DNA of 64,000 nt from Mediterranea massiliensis. Lineage in GTDB: Bacteria > Bacteroidota > Bacteroidia > Bacteroidales > Bacteroidaceae. The first letter of the stretch is position 1, and each line of letters opens with the position of its first letter. The stretch covers positions 18,149-82,148 of the forward strand of contig SUYA01000010.1 of assembly GCA_015060695.1 (NCBI GenBank), read 5' to 3'. A program made the translations under genes and the position numbers. Of the stretch, positions 18,266 through 26,039 are shown piece by piece. The notes under the pieces were generated by a model. That model saw nothing but the letters and a program-made list of their open reading frames with translations. It was not told the DNA's origin and did not search any database.

Positions 18266-18318
18266 TTACCTTAAAAACTGCAGACTAATACCTATCTGCT
18301 ATTATTATTCCCTATTTA

Positions 18319-20478
18319 TTAATAACCCGGATTTTGCAAGGCTGCTTTTTCATCTTCAGTAAGCGGTTTGCCATCCTTAGTAATGTTATCCAAGAACGAT
18401 TGCGGAATGGGTCGATAGTAGTGAGTTGCAGCTCTAAAGCTACCACCGTTGGCAGAGGTGTATGTTGCACCACCGTCCAATGTAGTTGTACTACCGGTAA
18501 TATCCTTCATCTCTGTTGAATAAGCTTGATCGTTGAATATCAAACGTTTTTCCAAAGTCTTGGTACGAGCCAAGTCCATCCAACGTAACAATTCACCATA
18601 CATTTCGCGAGACTTTTCGTTCAGCAAGTAGCACATAGCCTTGTCAAAATCTGAAGAATAGCCCAATCTTTCCATAATCTTTTGGTCTTCCACCGGATAG
18701 TTGGCAGAAGTCACAACGTCCAAAGTAGAAGGAGTACCGTCAAGCACTTCACGTTGATCCAAACCGATAGAATAATAGTATGAGTTCATAGGATAGAATG
18801 CACAGTTGGCTTGGAATCCTTTCAAGTCGGCTTTGTACTTGTTGGTATGGTATGCCTGACCACCATCCATATAGAAGTCGCGTTCTTCGCCATCTTTGTA
18901 TTGAGCACGGTCGCGCAACGGTTTCAATACGGCCAAACCGGCATCAATCTGTCCTTGACGAATCAAAGCTTCTGCTTTGAAGAAGTAGTCTTCGGCCGAG
19001 CGAGCCAACACACCGTCACGAGAACCGTTTCCTTGATTGTTGGCATGTACCGCACCGTCTAAATACTTATTGATGGGGCAAGCCAATGTGTTATAGTCAG
19101 GAGTCATTGATGTACCTACTACTTCGCCTGCTTCGTTGTAAATTTGCAAAGCCATAATGATAGGAATGTACTTACCTGTCTTATAGTCGATTTGAGTATA
19201 TGAACCTGCAGCAGGACCTTTAGCTACGTTTACTTCAGCTTGGTAATACTTCTGTCCGTAGTCCTCTCGGTTGATGATGTACATCGCAGCCATGTATTCA
19301 CCGTTGTTGCTGGGATAGTAAGTCTGCGGCTTGGTCACTGTACCGTCACCCAATTTGATGTCGGGGTTCTTACCCTTACCGTTATCGTTAATGGCATAGG
19401 TAGTCTTGAATGATTTCCAGAAGCGAGAGTCGTTCTTCAAGTCATACAAGTAGTAAGCATACGATGGAGTAGCCTTGAAACGTTGGTACTCACGGGCACC
19501 GGCAATGTCACGCTTCATAAATAAGAAACCTTGATACCAGTTGGTTGCATTACAAAGCATCATATTACCACCACGGAAGTTGGGGTCGTGTCCTGAGAAT
19601 GATGCAGCCAATACCAATTCACTATTGGTTTCGGTAATAGAGGTATCAAAATCGGTGAAGTTACCAAACAAGTCTTCGTAATTCGGAGTCAATGGATGAG
19701 CAGCAATTACCTCGTCAGCATACTTAATAACAGCGGCCAGGTCGCCAGACTTGGTGTCACCATTCCATGCATCGTTGATTTCAGAAGCTCTCCAAAGGTG
19801 AGCCTTGGCCAAGTAGTGAGCAGCTGCATACTTAGTCAACTTGTTTTGAGCTGATGGTTTGGTAGGCAACAGTTTATAAGCATTTTCCAAGTCGCTGATA
19901 ATCTGTGCATATATTTCCTTTTGTGCATTGCGGGTATATTCACGGTTAGGTACGGTAGATCTTTCCAGTACCAAAGGAACATCGCCATATTGCATGGTCA
20001 AGAACAAGTAGTCGAAACCACGTACAAAGTAAGCAACACCCAGTGTTTCGTCTCCTTTAGAATGACCATTCAAAATCTCGGAACCGCTGATTATCACGTT
20101 GGCACGGGCAATGTATTCATACATGTTGTTCCATACAGAAGCATTGTCCTGCGTATTGGAGTTGACACGCGGAGTAACTGTAGCACCCAAGCGAGCATCG
20201 TAGTCGTTCCACATACCGTTAGAGTTGTCACCAGCTACCATAAATTCATCGGTACCGTAGTTTGTGTAGGTGTAAGCCGATTCGGTTTGGAACAGCCATC
20301 TAAATTGTTGATAAAGTGTTTCAGACATGGATACCAAACCGTCCGGTTCCTTCAAGTAGTCAGAAGAAACAGCGTCGAGTTTTACCTCATCCAAGAAACT
20401 GTCGCTGCAAGAGATGGAACCGGCAGCCAATGCGCCCATCATCAAGAAGCAGCCTATTGTTTTATTTAATTTTCTCAT
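18319..20478 (-). CDS. SusD/RagB-family outer-membrane glycan-binding lipoprotein (left copy)
   Basis: 719 aa. Lipobox LAAGSISC (Cys about 24) followed by SDSFLDEVKLDAVSSDYL, the usual SusD N-terminus. TPR-like helical repeats surround RGFDYLFLTMQYGDVPLV, and the C-terminus has RPIPQSFLDN...LQNPGY. SusD proteins cap the SusC barrel and present oligosaccharides. At 719 residues it is longer than average for SusD. It follows the left susC by 42 nt in one operon. The ligand is likely an RG-I/pectin oligosaccharide, by PUL context only. Confidence 0.92.
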   Translation of the reverse strand: MRKLNKTIGCFLMMGALAAGSISCSDSFLDEVKLDAVSSDYLKEPDGLVSMSETLYQQFRWLFQTESAYTYTNYGTDEFMVAGDNSNGMWNDYDARLGATVTPRVNSNTQDNASVWNNMYEYIARANVIISGSEILNGHSKGDETLGVAYFVRGFDYLFLTMQYGDVPLVLERSTVPNREYTRNAQKEIYAQIISDLENAYKLLPTKPSAQNKLTKYAAAHYLAKAHLWRASEINDAWNGDTKSGDLAAVIKYADEVIAAHPLTPNYEDLFGNFTDFDTSITETNSELVLAASFSGHDPNFRGGNMMLCNATNWYQGFLFMKRDIAGAREYQRFKATPSYAYYLYDLKNDSRFWKSFKTTYAINDNGKGKNPDIKLGDGTVTKPQTYYPSNNGEYMAAMYIINREDYGQKYYQAEVNVAKGPAAGSYTQIDYKTGKYIPIIMALQIYNEAGEVVGTSMTPDYNTLACPINKYLDGAVHANNQGNGSRDGVLARSAEDYFFKAEALIRQGQIDAGLAVLKPLRDRAQYKDGEERDFYMDGGQAYHTNKYKADLKGFQANCAFYPMNSYYYSIGLDQREVLDGTPSTLDVVTSANYPVEDQKIMERLGYSSDFDKAMCYLLNEKSREMYGELLRWMDLARTKTLEKRLIFNDQAYSTEMKDITGSTTTLDGGATYTSANGGSFRAATHYYRPIPQSFLDNITKDGKPLTEDEKAALQNPGY

Positions 20479-20520
20479 ATTGATTAGTTTTAATGTTACA
20501 ACAATTATACATTCTCGGAA

Positions 20521-23500
20521 TTAGAAGCCAATGTTCAGACCAAATACGAATCCTTTGTTGTAAGATACGCTGTTGAATTCAGCATCCATCCAGTCTGCAC
20601 CTTGGAAAATAGAGAAGGGGTTCTTCATTTGAGCTGTCACCTTTACGTTGCTCAAGCCCCAAGACTTGGCGATGCGTTGCGGCAAGTTGTAGCCCAATGA
20701 GATTTGACGAACCTTCAGGTAAGAAGCATCCTTTTGGATAAGGATTCCGGAGAACGAGTCACCACCGGCAGTATTGAAGTACGGGCGTTGGTATTCGGCA
20801 TTCTTGTTGTTTTCGTTATAGTAGTTAATCTTGCGAACCGGTTCACGACCACCTTGGTATTCACCGGTTTGAGCGATGAAGTTCAAGTTACCATAGATGA
20901 AGATGCCCAATTCGAAGTCCTTGTAGCGGAAGTTGTTGTTGAAACCAACATTCCACAACGGACGATGGTTACCCAAAATCTTGCGGTCGTAGTTCGATTC
21001 AATCTTGTAGTCACCGTTTTGGTCAACCGGTTTTACCATACCCGGCATAAACTTATGACCGTTGGCGTTGAATTTCTCCATTTCGGCCATGTCGGCGGGT
21101 GAATCAGTCCACAAACCTGCACTTTCGTAACCGTAAAGCACGCTGATGGGTTGTCCGATGAACAAACCGTCGCCTACCATGTCTTCTTTACCGTTTTGCA
21201 ATTCAACAATCTTATCTTTTACATAAGAGAGGTTCAAGGTTGAACTCCAAGTGAAGTCCTTGGTGTCGATGTTCAAGGTATTCAATGTCAAATCGAAACC
21301 TTGGTTTTCTGTCTTACCAACGTTGGCACTGGTACGTGTTACACCCGATACAGAGGGGAGTGATACGTTGAAAATCAAACCGTTGGTGAAGTTCTTGAAG
21401 AGGTCAAGAGTACCGGAGATACGTCCTTTCAAGAGCGAGAAGTCAAGACCGATGTTAATCTGGTCGGTAGTTTCCCAACCAATTTCGGTGTTAGCCAAAG
21501 TGGTGGGCAGGTAGTAAGCAGTTGTACCTGTATTACCAAACGGAATAATCATGGAACTCAAGTTATCCTTGGTGCTGTAAACACCTACCGAGTAGTTACC
21601 GGTCTTACCCCAACCGAGGCGCAACTTCAATGATTCGATAGCTTCTACATCTTCCATAAATGCTTCTTCGCTGATGCGCCATGCAACGGCTGCTGAGGGG
21701 AATCCTTGCCACTTGTTGCCTTCGCCAAGCTGTGAGGCACCGTCGTAACGATAAGAGAAGGTAGCATTATATCTGTTCTTGTAGTTATAACCGATACGGC
21801 CGGTATAAGAAGCCATGGCTTGTTCGGTCAATGAGTTGTATGATGGAGCGTTAAGGGTGGTTACGGTTTTCGGATCCAATCCCCACCACTTTTGGGTGAG
21901 ACCCATGGCAACGCCATCACCGCTCATGCTGTAGAGGCGGGTATTCATTTGTGACATGGCCGATTGAACCAAGGTTGCGTTGATAGAGTGGTCGCCGAAT
22001 GTTCTCATGTAGTTGAAGATGTTATCCAATGTCCAAGCAAAGTTCTTGGAAGCATCCGAACTAACGTAGTCTTTACCTTGAGATACACGGTTCACAGATT
22101 CGCTTGACAAATATTTGTAGTTGTGAGAGTAAGCCAACTGAGGACCGAAGTTGGTCTTGAAGGTCAAACCTTCCAACGGCTTCCACATCTTACCGAAGTC
22201 AAATTGTGCATAGAAACTACCGGTAAACTGGGTACGTTGTCTTTCGTTGGCAGACTTACCTACTTCATCTACTACGGTAGGAATGGTGGTATCACCACCG
22301 GGGTAGATTACGCGTTTGCCTTCCGAATCATACGGCAAAGCGTATGAGAAGATGTTACGTGCCTTGGCATGGATTGAACTTGGGATAGAGCTTGAGATAC
22401 CGTTTGAAGCATCGATACCATACAACTGAACAGAGTGGCGAACGTTGATAGAACCACCCATTGAGAACCACTTAACCGGCTTCACATCCACGCTGGTACG
22501 GAAGGTGTAGCGGCTGAAGTCTTGACCTCTTTGAGTACCGTTTTGATCCAAGTAACCTACTGAAACGTAAGCCTTCATCTTATCTGTACCACCACTGGCG
22601 CTTAAAGTATGTTCTTGAGTTACAGCAGTACGGTCGGTAAATTCAGTCCAGTCGGTGCTGATTACCTTCGAGGGATCCCAAGATGTAGAAGTTTGGCCGG
22701 CAGCCCATTGATCGTATGTCAAGCCCCAACCTCTCAAGATGTTGCCCCATGCAGTTGCATCGTCACCGTAAGCAGTAAACAATTTGCGGTCGTTTTCCAA
22801 TGTGGGTTCGTCAGCACGTGGGCCAAGACCTGCATAGTAATAACCCCAACGACGCCATTCGATGTATTCTTGAGCATTCATCATTTCTACCACGTCGTGT
22901 ACATTTTCCAATGTCAATGTACCTGAGTAGTTCAAATTGAAGCTACCTTCTTTACCGCGCTTGGTAGTTACCAAGATTACACCGTTACCACCCATCGCAC
23001 CATAGATAGCGGTAGCCGAAGCATCCTTCAACACTTCAATAGACTCGATGTCTTGCGGATTCAACATATCCAGACCTACCGAACGTGAAACCACACCGTC
23101 GATTACCACCAACGGACTGTTAGAAGCCTTGATTGAGTTCACACCACGGATGGTGATGCTACCTACTTCACCCGGACGTTCGTTTGAAGTGATATACACA
23201 CCGGCAGCCTTACCTTGCAATGCTTCTACGGCATTGTTGGCTACGTTTTGTGTCAATGCTTTAGAGTCAACAGACACCAATGCACCGGTCACGTCGCTCT
23301 TCTTCATCACACCGTAACCTACTACCACTACTTCGTCCAACATTTCGGTGTCTTCTTGCAAAGTCACCTTGATGACAGTTTTGCCGGTTACTGACACATC
23401 TTGTGTCTTGTAACCTACATAGCTCACCTGAATGGTTCCGTTGTTGGGAACGTCATTCAACGTAAAATTACCGTCGATGTCGGTAATCACACCATTGGTA

Positions 23501-23682
23501 GTGCCCTTCACCAAGACACTTGCACCAATTACAGATTCACCGGTACCGTCAACAACAGTACCCGACACAGTCTTATTCTGCGCATAGAGTCCTAAACTCA
23601 AAGCAGAAAAAAGAGCAATGAAGAACAGTCGCTGCAACGAGGCCATGCGACTAAACAGACATGAATTCTTGCTGTTTTTCAT
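20521..23682 (-). CDS. SusC/RagA-family TonB-dependent glycan transporter (left copy)
   Basis: 1053 aa. Long signal (to LGLYAQ, about residue 35), carboxypeptidase-regulatory-like domain (about 36-110: VSGTVVDGTGE...GNFTLNDVP), TonB box region DEVVVVGYG (about 117-125), plug (about 130-235: KAAGVYITSNERPGEVGSITIRG, SIEVLKDASATAIYGAMGGNGV) and a 22-strand barrel ending LNIGF. It imports oligosaccharides with SusD using TonB energy. The first 40 codons are identical in DNA to the right susC except the last base, and the first 130 residues differ at only a few positions. After that the proteins diverge strongly. It has the only clear susC promoter (23763). Confidence 0.93.
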   Translation of the reverse strand: MKNSKNSCLFSRMASLQRLFFIALFSALSLGLYAQNKTVSGTVVDGTGESVIGASVLVKGTTNGVITDIDGNFTLNDVPNNGTIQVSYVGYKTQDVSVTGKTVIKVTLQEDTEMLDEVVVVGYGVMKKSDVTGALVSVDSKALTQNVANNAVEALQGKAAGVYITSNERPGEVGSITIRGVNSIKASNSPLVVIDGVVSRSVGLDMLNPQDIESIEVLKDASATAIYGAMGGNGVILVTTKRGKEGSFNLNYSGTLTLENVHDVVEMMNAQEYIEWRRWGYYYAGLGPRADEPTLENDRKLFTAYGDDATAWGNILRGWGLTYDQWAAGQTSTSWDPSKVISTDWTEFTDRTAVTQEHTLSASGGTDKMKAYVSVGYLDQNGTQRGQDFSRYTFRTSVDVKPVKWFSMGGSINVRHSVQLYGIDASNGISSSIPSSIHAKARNIFSYALPYDSEGKRVIYPGGDTTIPTVVDEVGKSANERQRTQFTGSFYAQFDFGKMWKPLEGLTFKTNFGPQLAYSHNYKYLSSESVNRVSQGKDYVSSDASKNFAWTLDNIFNYMRTFGDHSINATLVQSAMSQMNTRLYSMSGDGVAMGLTQKWWGLDPKTVTTLNAPSYNSLTEQAMASYTGRIGYNYKNRYNATFSYRYDGASQLGEGNKWQGFPSAAVAWRISEEAFMEDVEAIESLKLRLGWGKTGNYSVGVYSTKDNLSSMIIPFGNTGTTAYYLPTTLANTEIGWETTDQINIGLDFSLLKGRISGTLDLFKNFTNGLIFNVSLPSVSGVTRTSANVGKTENQGFDLTLNTLNIDTKDFTWSSTLNLSYVKDKIVELQNGKEDMVGDGLFIGQPISVLYGYESAGLWTDSPADMAEMEKFNANGHKFMPGMVKPVDQNGDYKIESNYDRKILGNHRPLWNVGFNNNFRYKDFELGIFIYGNLNFIAQTGEYQGGREPVRKINYYNENNKNAEYQRPYFNTAGGDSFSGILIQKDASYLKVRQISLGYNLPQRIAKSWGLSNVKVTAQMKNPFSIFQGADWMDAEFNSVSYNKGFVFGLNIGF

Positions 23683-23715
23683 ACCATAATTATTAAATTA
23701 AACAAAAGTTAGTTT
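23564..23715. repeat. 152-bp inverted repeat, left copy
   Basis: I compared this with 25888-26039 base by base and found no mismatch. It covers 33 bp of leader (starting AAACTAACTTTTGTTTAATT on the minus strand) and the first 119 bases of susC. Similarity continues into codon about 130 at lower identity (first mismatch at 23563). Confidence 0.92.
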
Positions 23716-23762
23716 ATTATCTCACACGGGATGTTATAGACACCACCCGTTATAAATCGTCG

Positions 23763-23770
23763 CAAATATA
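23763..23770 (-). promoter_or_regulatory. promoter of the left susCD operon
   Basis: TATATTTG on the minus strand, giving a leader of about 75 nt. No -33 TTG at the right distance, as expected for an activated promoter. It lies 48 bp inside the segment bounded by the 152-bp inverted repeats, so inversion would place it in front of the right susC. Confidence 0.65.
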
Positions 23771-23860
23771 CGTGGTTAATCTACCAATTCACATGTTTCT
23801 GCGTACAAAAATATGCAATTTTTGACACAAACAAACATTTGTAGTCAAAAAAAACAAAGA

Positions 23861-23888
23861 AAAATCAAAAAATGTAGTGCAAAAATCA
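23861..23888. promoter_or_regulatory. candidate HTCS operator upstream of left susC
   Basis: AAAATCA occurs at 23861 and again at 23882, 21 bp apart, with TGTAGTGC between. The same arrangement (AAAATCA, 21-bp spacing, TAGTGC spacer) occurs at 31307-31334, upstream of the PL22 promoter. AraC-type HTCS output domains commonly bind direct repeats about two helical turns apart. The assignment to this locus's HTCS is inference. Confidence 0.5.
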
Positions 23889-24204
23889 TTTTCATTAGTA
23901 TAAGGAGTGTTCGAACACGGTGGATGATTCATTACGAAATCTTTATTATTTCGAGAAGTTGCAAGTTTATATAATAAGGTGTAGAAGGCAGATTGGGGAA
24001 TGGCTGACTAAAAGTTCCCGAATGAGTAATTAAGAGTGCCTAGTAAATCGTAAATTTAGTATCAAAGTAAATGGCTGTTATTTATTTTTTCTTTTGTATA
24101 ATAATCTTCTTAAGTTGGCACAGCAAATCAGGCATAAAATCGGATGTTTTAACGAAAAAAGTATGAAATTTTAGATTAAAATAGTTCACAAAAACAATGG
24201 TCAT

Positions 24205-25213
24205 ATGGAAATAAATCATTACTTTTATAACCGAACCTTAAAAAACGTATATCGCATGAGAACGAAAACAGAGAATGAAAAGATTGTAAAGGCTATCAAA
24301 GCACTATTGATGCAGGAGGGATACATGGAAGAAGAGAAAACCTTTGTCCCGGTATTGGAAGAGTATCTGAACATCATGCAGCACGAGAAACGACGAAAGA
24401 GTTATTGTCTGTATCGGACGGTCGCTACCCGTTTTTTGAACTATATGAACGGCGACTTTCTACTGGCCGACTTGTCTCCACTTCATGTACAGGGATTTGC
24501 TGAATTGTTACTAAAGGAGGGGTTAAGCGACACAACCATCCACATTTATTTGACATTAGTCAGGGTATTGATAAACTATAGTATCAAGATGGGCTATGTC
24601 GTCTATCGGGTACATCCGTTTGTCATGGTGAAGATGCCAATGCCTGCCATCCGAGAGATTGACCTCACCGCAGAAGAGATGAAGCAGATGCGTGATGTGA
24701 AGTTAGAAAAGCCTCATCATCAGATTGCCCGCGATGCTTTTATGCTGTCCTATTATTTGGGTGGTATCAATTTGCAAGATTTGTTGGCTTACGACTTCCA
24801 AGAGAAGAACTGTATGCATTATGTTCGCAAGAAGACCCGACATAGCAAGAAGGGTGTCAACGAAATCGTGTTTACTATTCAGCCCGAAGCACACCTTAAT
24901 TATAAATAAATATATAGGTAGCGACGGGAAGCTGAAATTCGGCAGGTATGATTCTTACGAAAAATTATACAGCTTGTTATTCCGACACATTGGTAAAATT
25001 GCCACGTTGGCCGGTATAAACCACAAGGTTTCTTACTACTCTGCCCGGAAAAGTTTTGCTCAGCAAGGCTATGAACTGGGACTACCCATCGAGCAGATAG
25101 AGTACTGCATCGGGCATAGCATGAAGACTAACCGACCTATATTTAATTATATCAGGGTGATGCATACGCAGGCAGACCGTATATTTCGCACCATCTTTGA
25201 CCAATTGTTGTAA
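24205..25213 (+). pseudogene. tyrosine recombinase, interrupted by a single-base frameshift
   Basis: Two frames together give a normal recombinase of about 335 aa. Frame one (24205-24909) has the arm and core-binding domains (CLYRTVATRFLNYMNG, LHVQGFAELLLKEGLSDTTI) and the start of the catalytic domain (FMLSYYLGGINLQDLL, MHYVRKKTRHSKKG). It then reads FTIQPEAHLNYK and stops. Skipping one base near 24893-24897 joins QPEAH to LIINKYIGSDGKLKFG in frame two, which runs to 25213 with YYSARKSF, IGHS and the probable nucleophile Tyr in FNYIRV. Box I has Gly-Gly where many relatives have Arg, as in other YLGGIN-type Bacteroidetes integrases. Start may be 24205 or Met at 24256. It sits between the two susC genes, so inversion of the promoter segment is its likely job. 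Sequence error remains possible. Confidence 0.85.
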
Positions 25214-25230
25214 GTCATCTTATTCGCCCC

Positions 25231-25255
25231 TCCCCCCCTAAGGGGTGTTTTTCTT
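25231..25255 (+). terminator. terminator of the recombinase gene
   Basis: Short C/G stem (CCCCTAAGGGG) followed by TGTTTTTCTT, 20-30 nt after the recombinase stop. Confidence 0.5.
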
Positions 25256-25521
25256 ATGAATTCCAGAGTATCAAAACACTTTCGCTATCATAGCGGTAGA
25301 GGAGTTACAAACACACTTAACTTTGTGCTTTCTTTTACCTCCCGCCCAATTTCATCGAACTTCGCCCTCACTATTAATTGGTTTTGCTCAAAAACATCAT
25401 CTATTATTACATGAAAGTATAGCGGAGAAATAGTGTTTTATTCGCTTGTACACGATTGAAAATATATTAATAGACGTTTTCACTCCTCGGAAACGTATGT
25501 ATTACGTCTGTTTTGTATGCC

Positions 25522-25615
25522 GAAACTATCTGTTTCTCCCCACGAAACAAAGTGTTTCAGCGCATGAAACAAAGTGTTTCAACGTATGAAACAAACTGTT
25601 TCAAACTGATGAAAC
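25522..25615. repeat. 22-bp array of GAAAC-N5-GTTTC palindromes
   Basis: Four units at 25522, 25544, 25566 and 25588, each a 15-bp palindrome (GAAAC-TATCT-GTTTC, then N5 = AAAGT, AAAGT, AAACT) plus a 7-bp linker, with a half unit GAAAC at 25611. Units are spaced at exactly 22 bp, placing every palindrome on the same helical face. It lies between the recombinase and the right susC. Likely protein-binding sites; the binder is unknown. Confidence 0.85.
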
Positions 25616-25656
25616 TGATGATTAGCTCGTTTTCCGAGTAATAATAAAAAGAGTGG

Positions 25657-25691
25657 GTGACATTTAAAAAACAATGTCACGCTAATGTCAC
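25657..25691. promoter_or_regulatory. GTGACATT/AATGTCAC sites
   Basis: GTGACATT (25657-25664) and AATGTCAC (25673-25680) form an inverted repeat with 8-bp spacing, and a third AATGTCAC follows at 25684-25691. This looks like a dimeric regulator site with an extra half-site. The rest of the 25214-25920 gap holds the 22-bp array, this site and the leader duplication; bases 25260-25500 show nothing I can name. Confidence 0.45.
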
Positions 25692-25821
25692 ACTTTCGCT
25701 CATCATTTTCTGCGTTCATAATCAGTTTGATAGCCTACTATTTTAACATCGGTGTTACATTGTGACTTTAAAATCATGAAAATAAACTTCAATGTAAACA
25801 GAATAAAAGAAGATGATACCC

Positions 25822-25951
25822 AAACTAACTTTTGTTTTAACCATATAATATGATAAATGCATCAGACAGAATTCATGCCTGTTTAACAAACTAACTTTTG
25901 TTTAATTTAATAATTATGGTATGAAAAACAGCAAGAATTCATGTCTGTTTA
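25822..25951 (+). repeat. 66-bp-period tandem duplication of the susC leader and first codons
   Basis: A diverged copy at 25822-25885 and the working copy at 25888-25951. Both begin AAACTAACTTTTGTTT and end AGAATTCATG-Y-CTGTTTA, with exactly 30 bases between these blocks in each. In the working copy the second block lies inside codons 5-11 of susC. The upstream copy carries its own ATG (frame of 14 codons, then stop). The left susC has no such second copy. Confidence 0.85.
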
Positions 25952-26039
25952 GTCGCATGGCCTCGTTGCAGCGACTGTTCTTCATTGCTCTTTTTTCTGC
26001 TTTGAGTTTAGGACTCTATGCGCAGAATAAGACTGTGTC
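25888..26039. repeat. 152-bp inverted repeat, right copy
   Basis: Mirror image of 23564-23715 with no mismatch found by eye. The enclosed segment, 23716-25887 (2172 bp), carries the left promoter, the candidate operator, the recombinase, the 22-bp array and the spare leader copy. Confidence 0.92.

Noticed and set aside
23907..23918. Palindrome GTGTTCGAACAC as an operator
   Set aside because: Perfect but single 12-bp palindrome without a second copy in the window; too little to assign.
24205..25213. Integrated element (ICE or prophage) at the recombinase
   Set aside because: Only the recombinase is present; no transfer, relaxase or phage genes nearby, and the flanking repeats lie in susC coding sequence rather than at an attachment site.
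25522..25615. CRISPR-like array
   Set aside because: Units are directly joined 22-bp steps with 7-bp linkers, far too short for spacers, and there are no cas genes.
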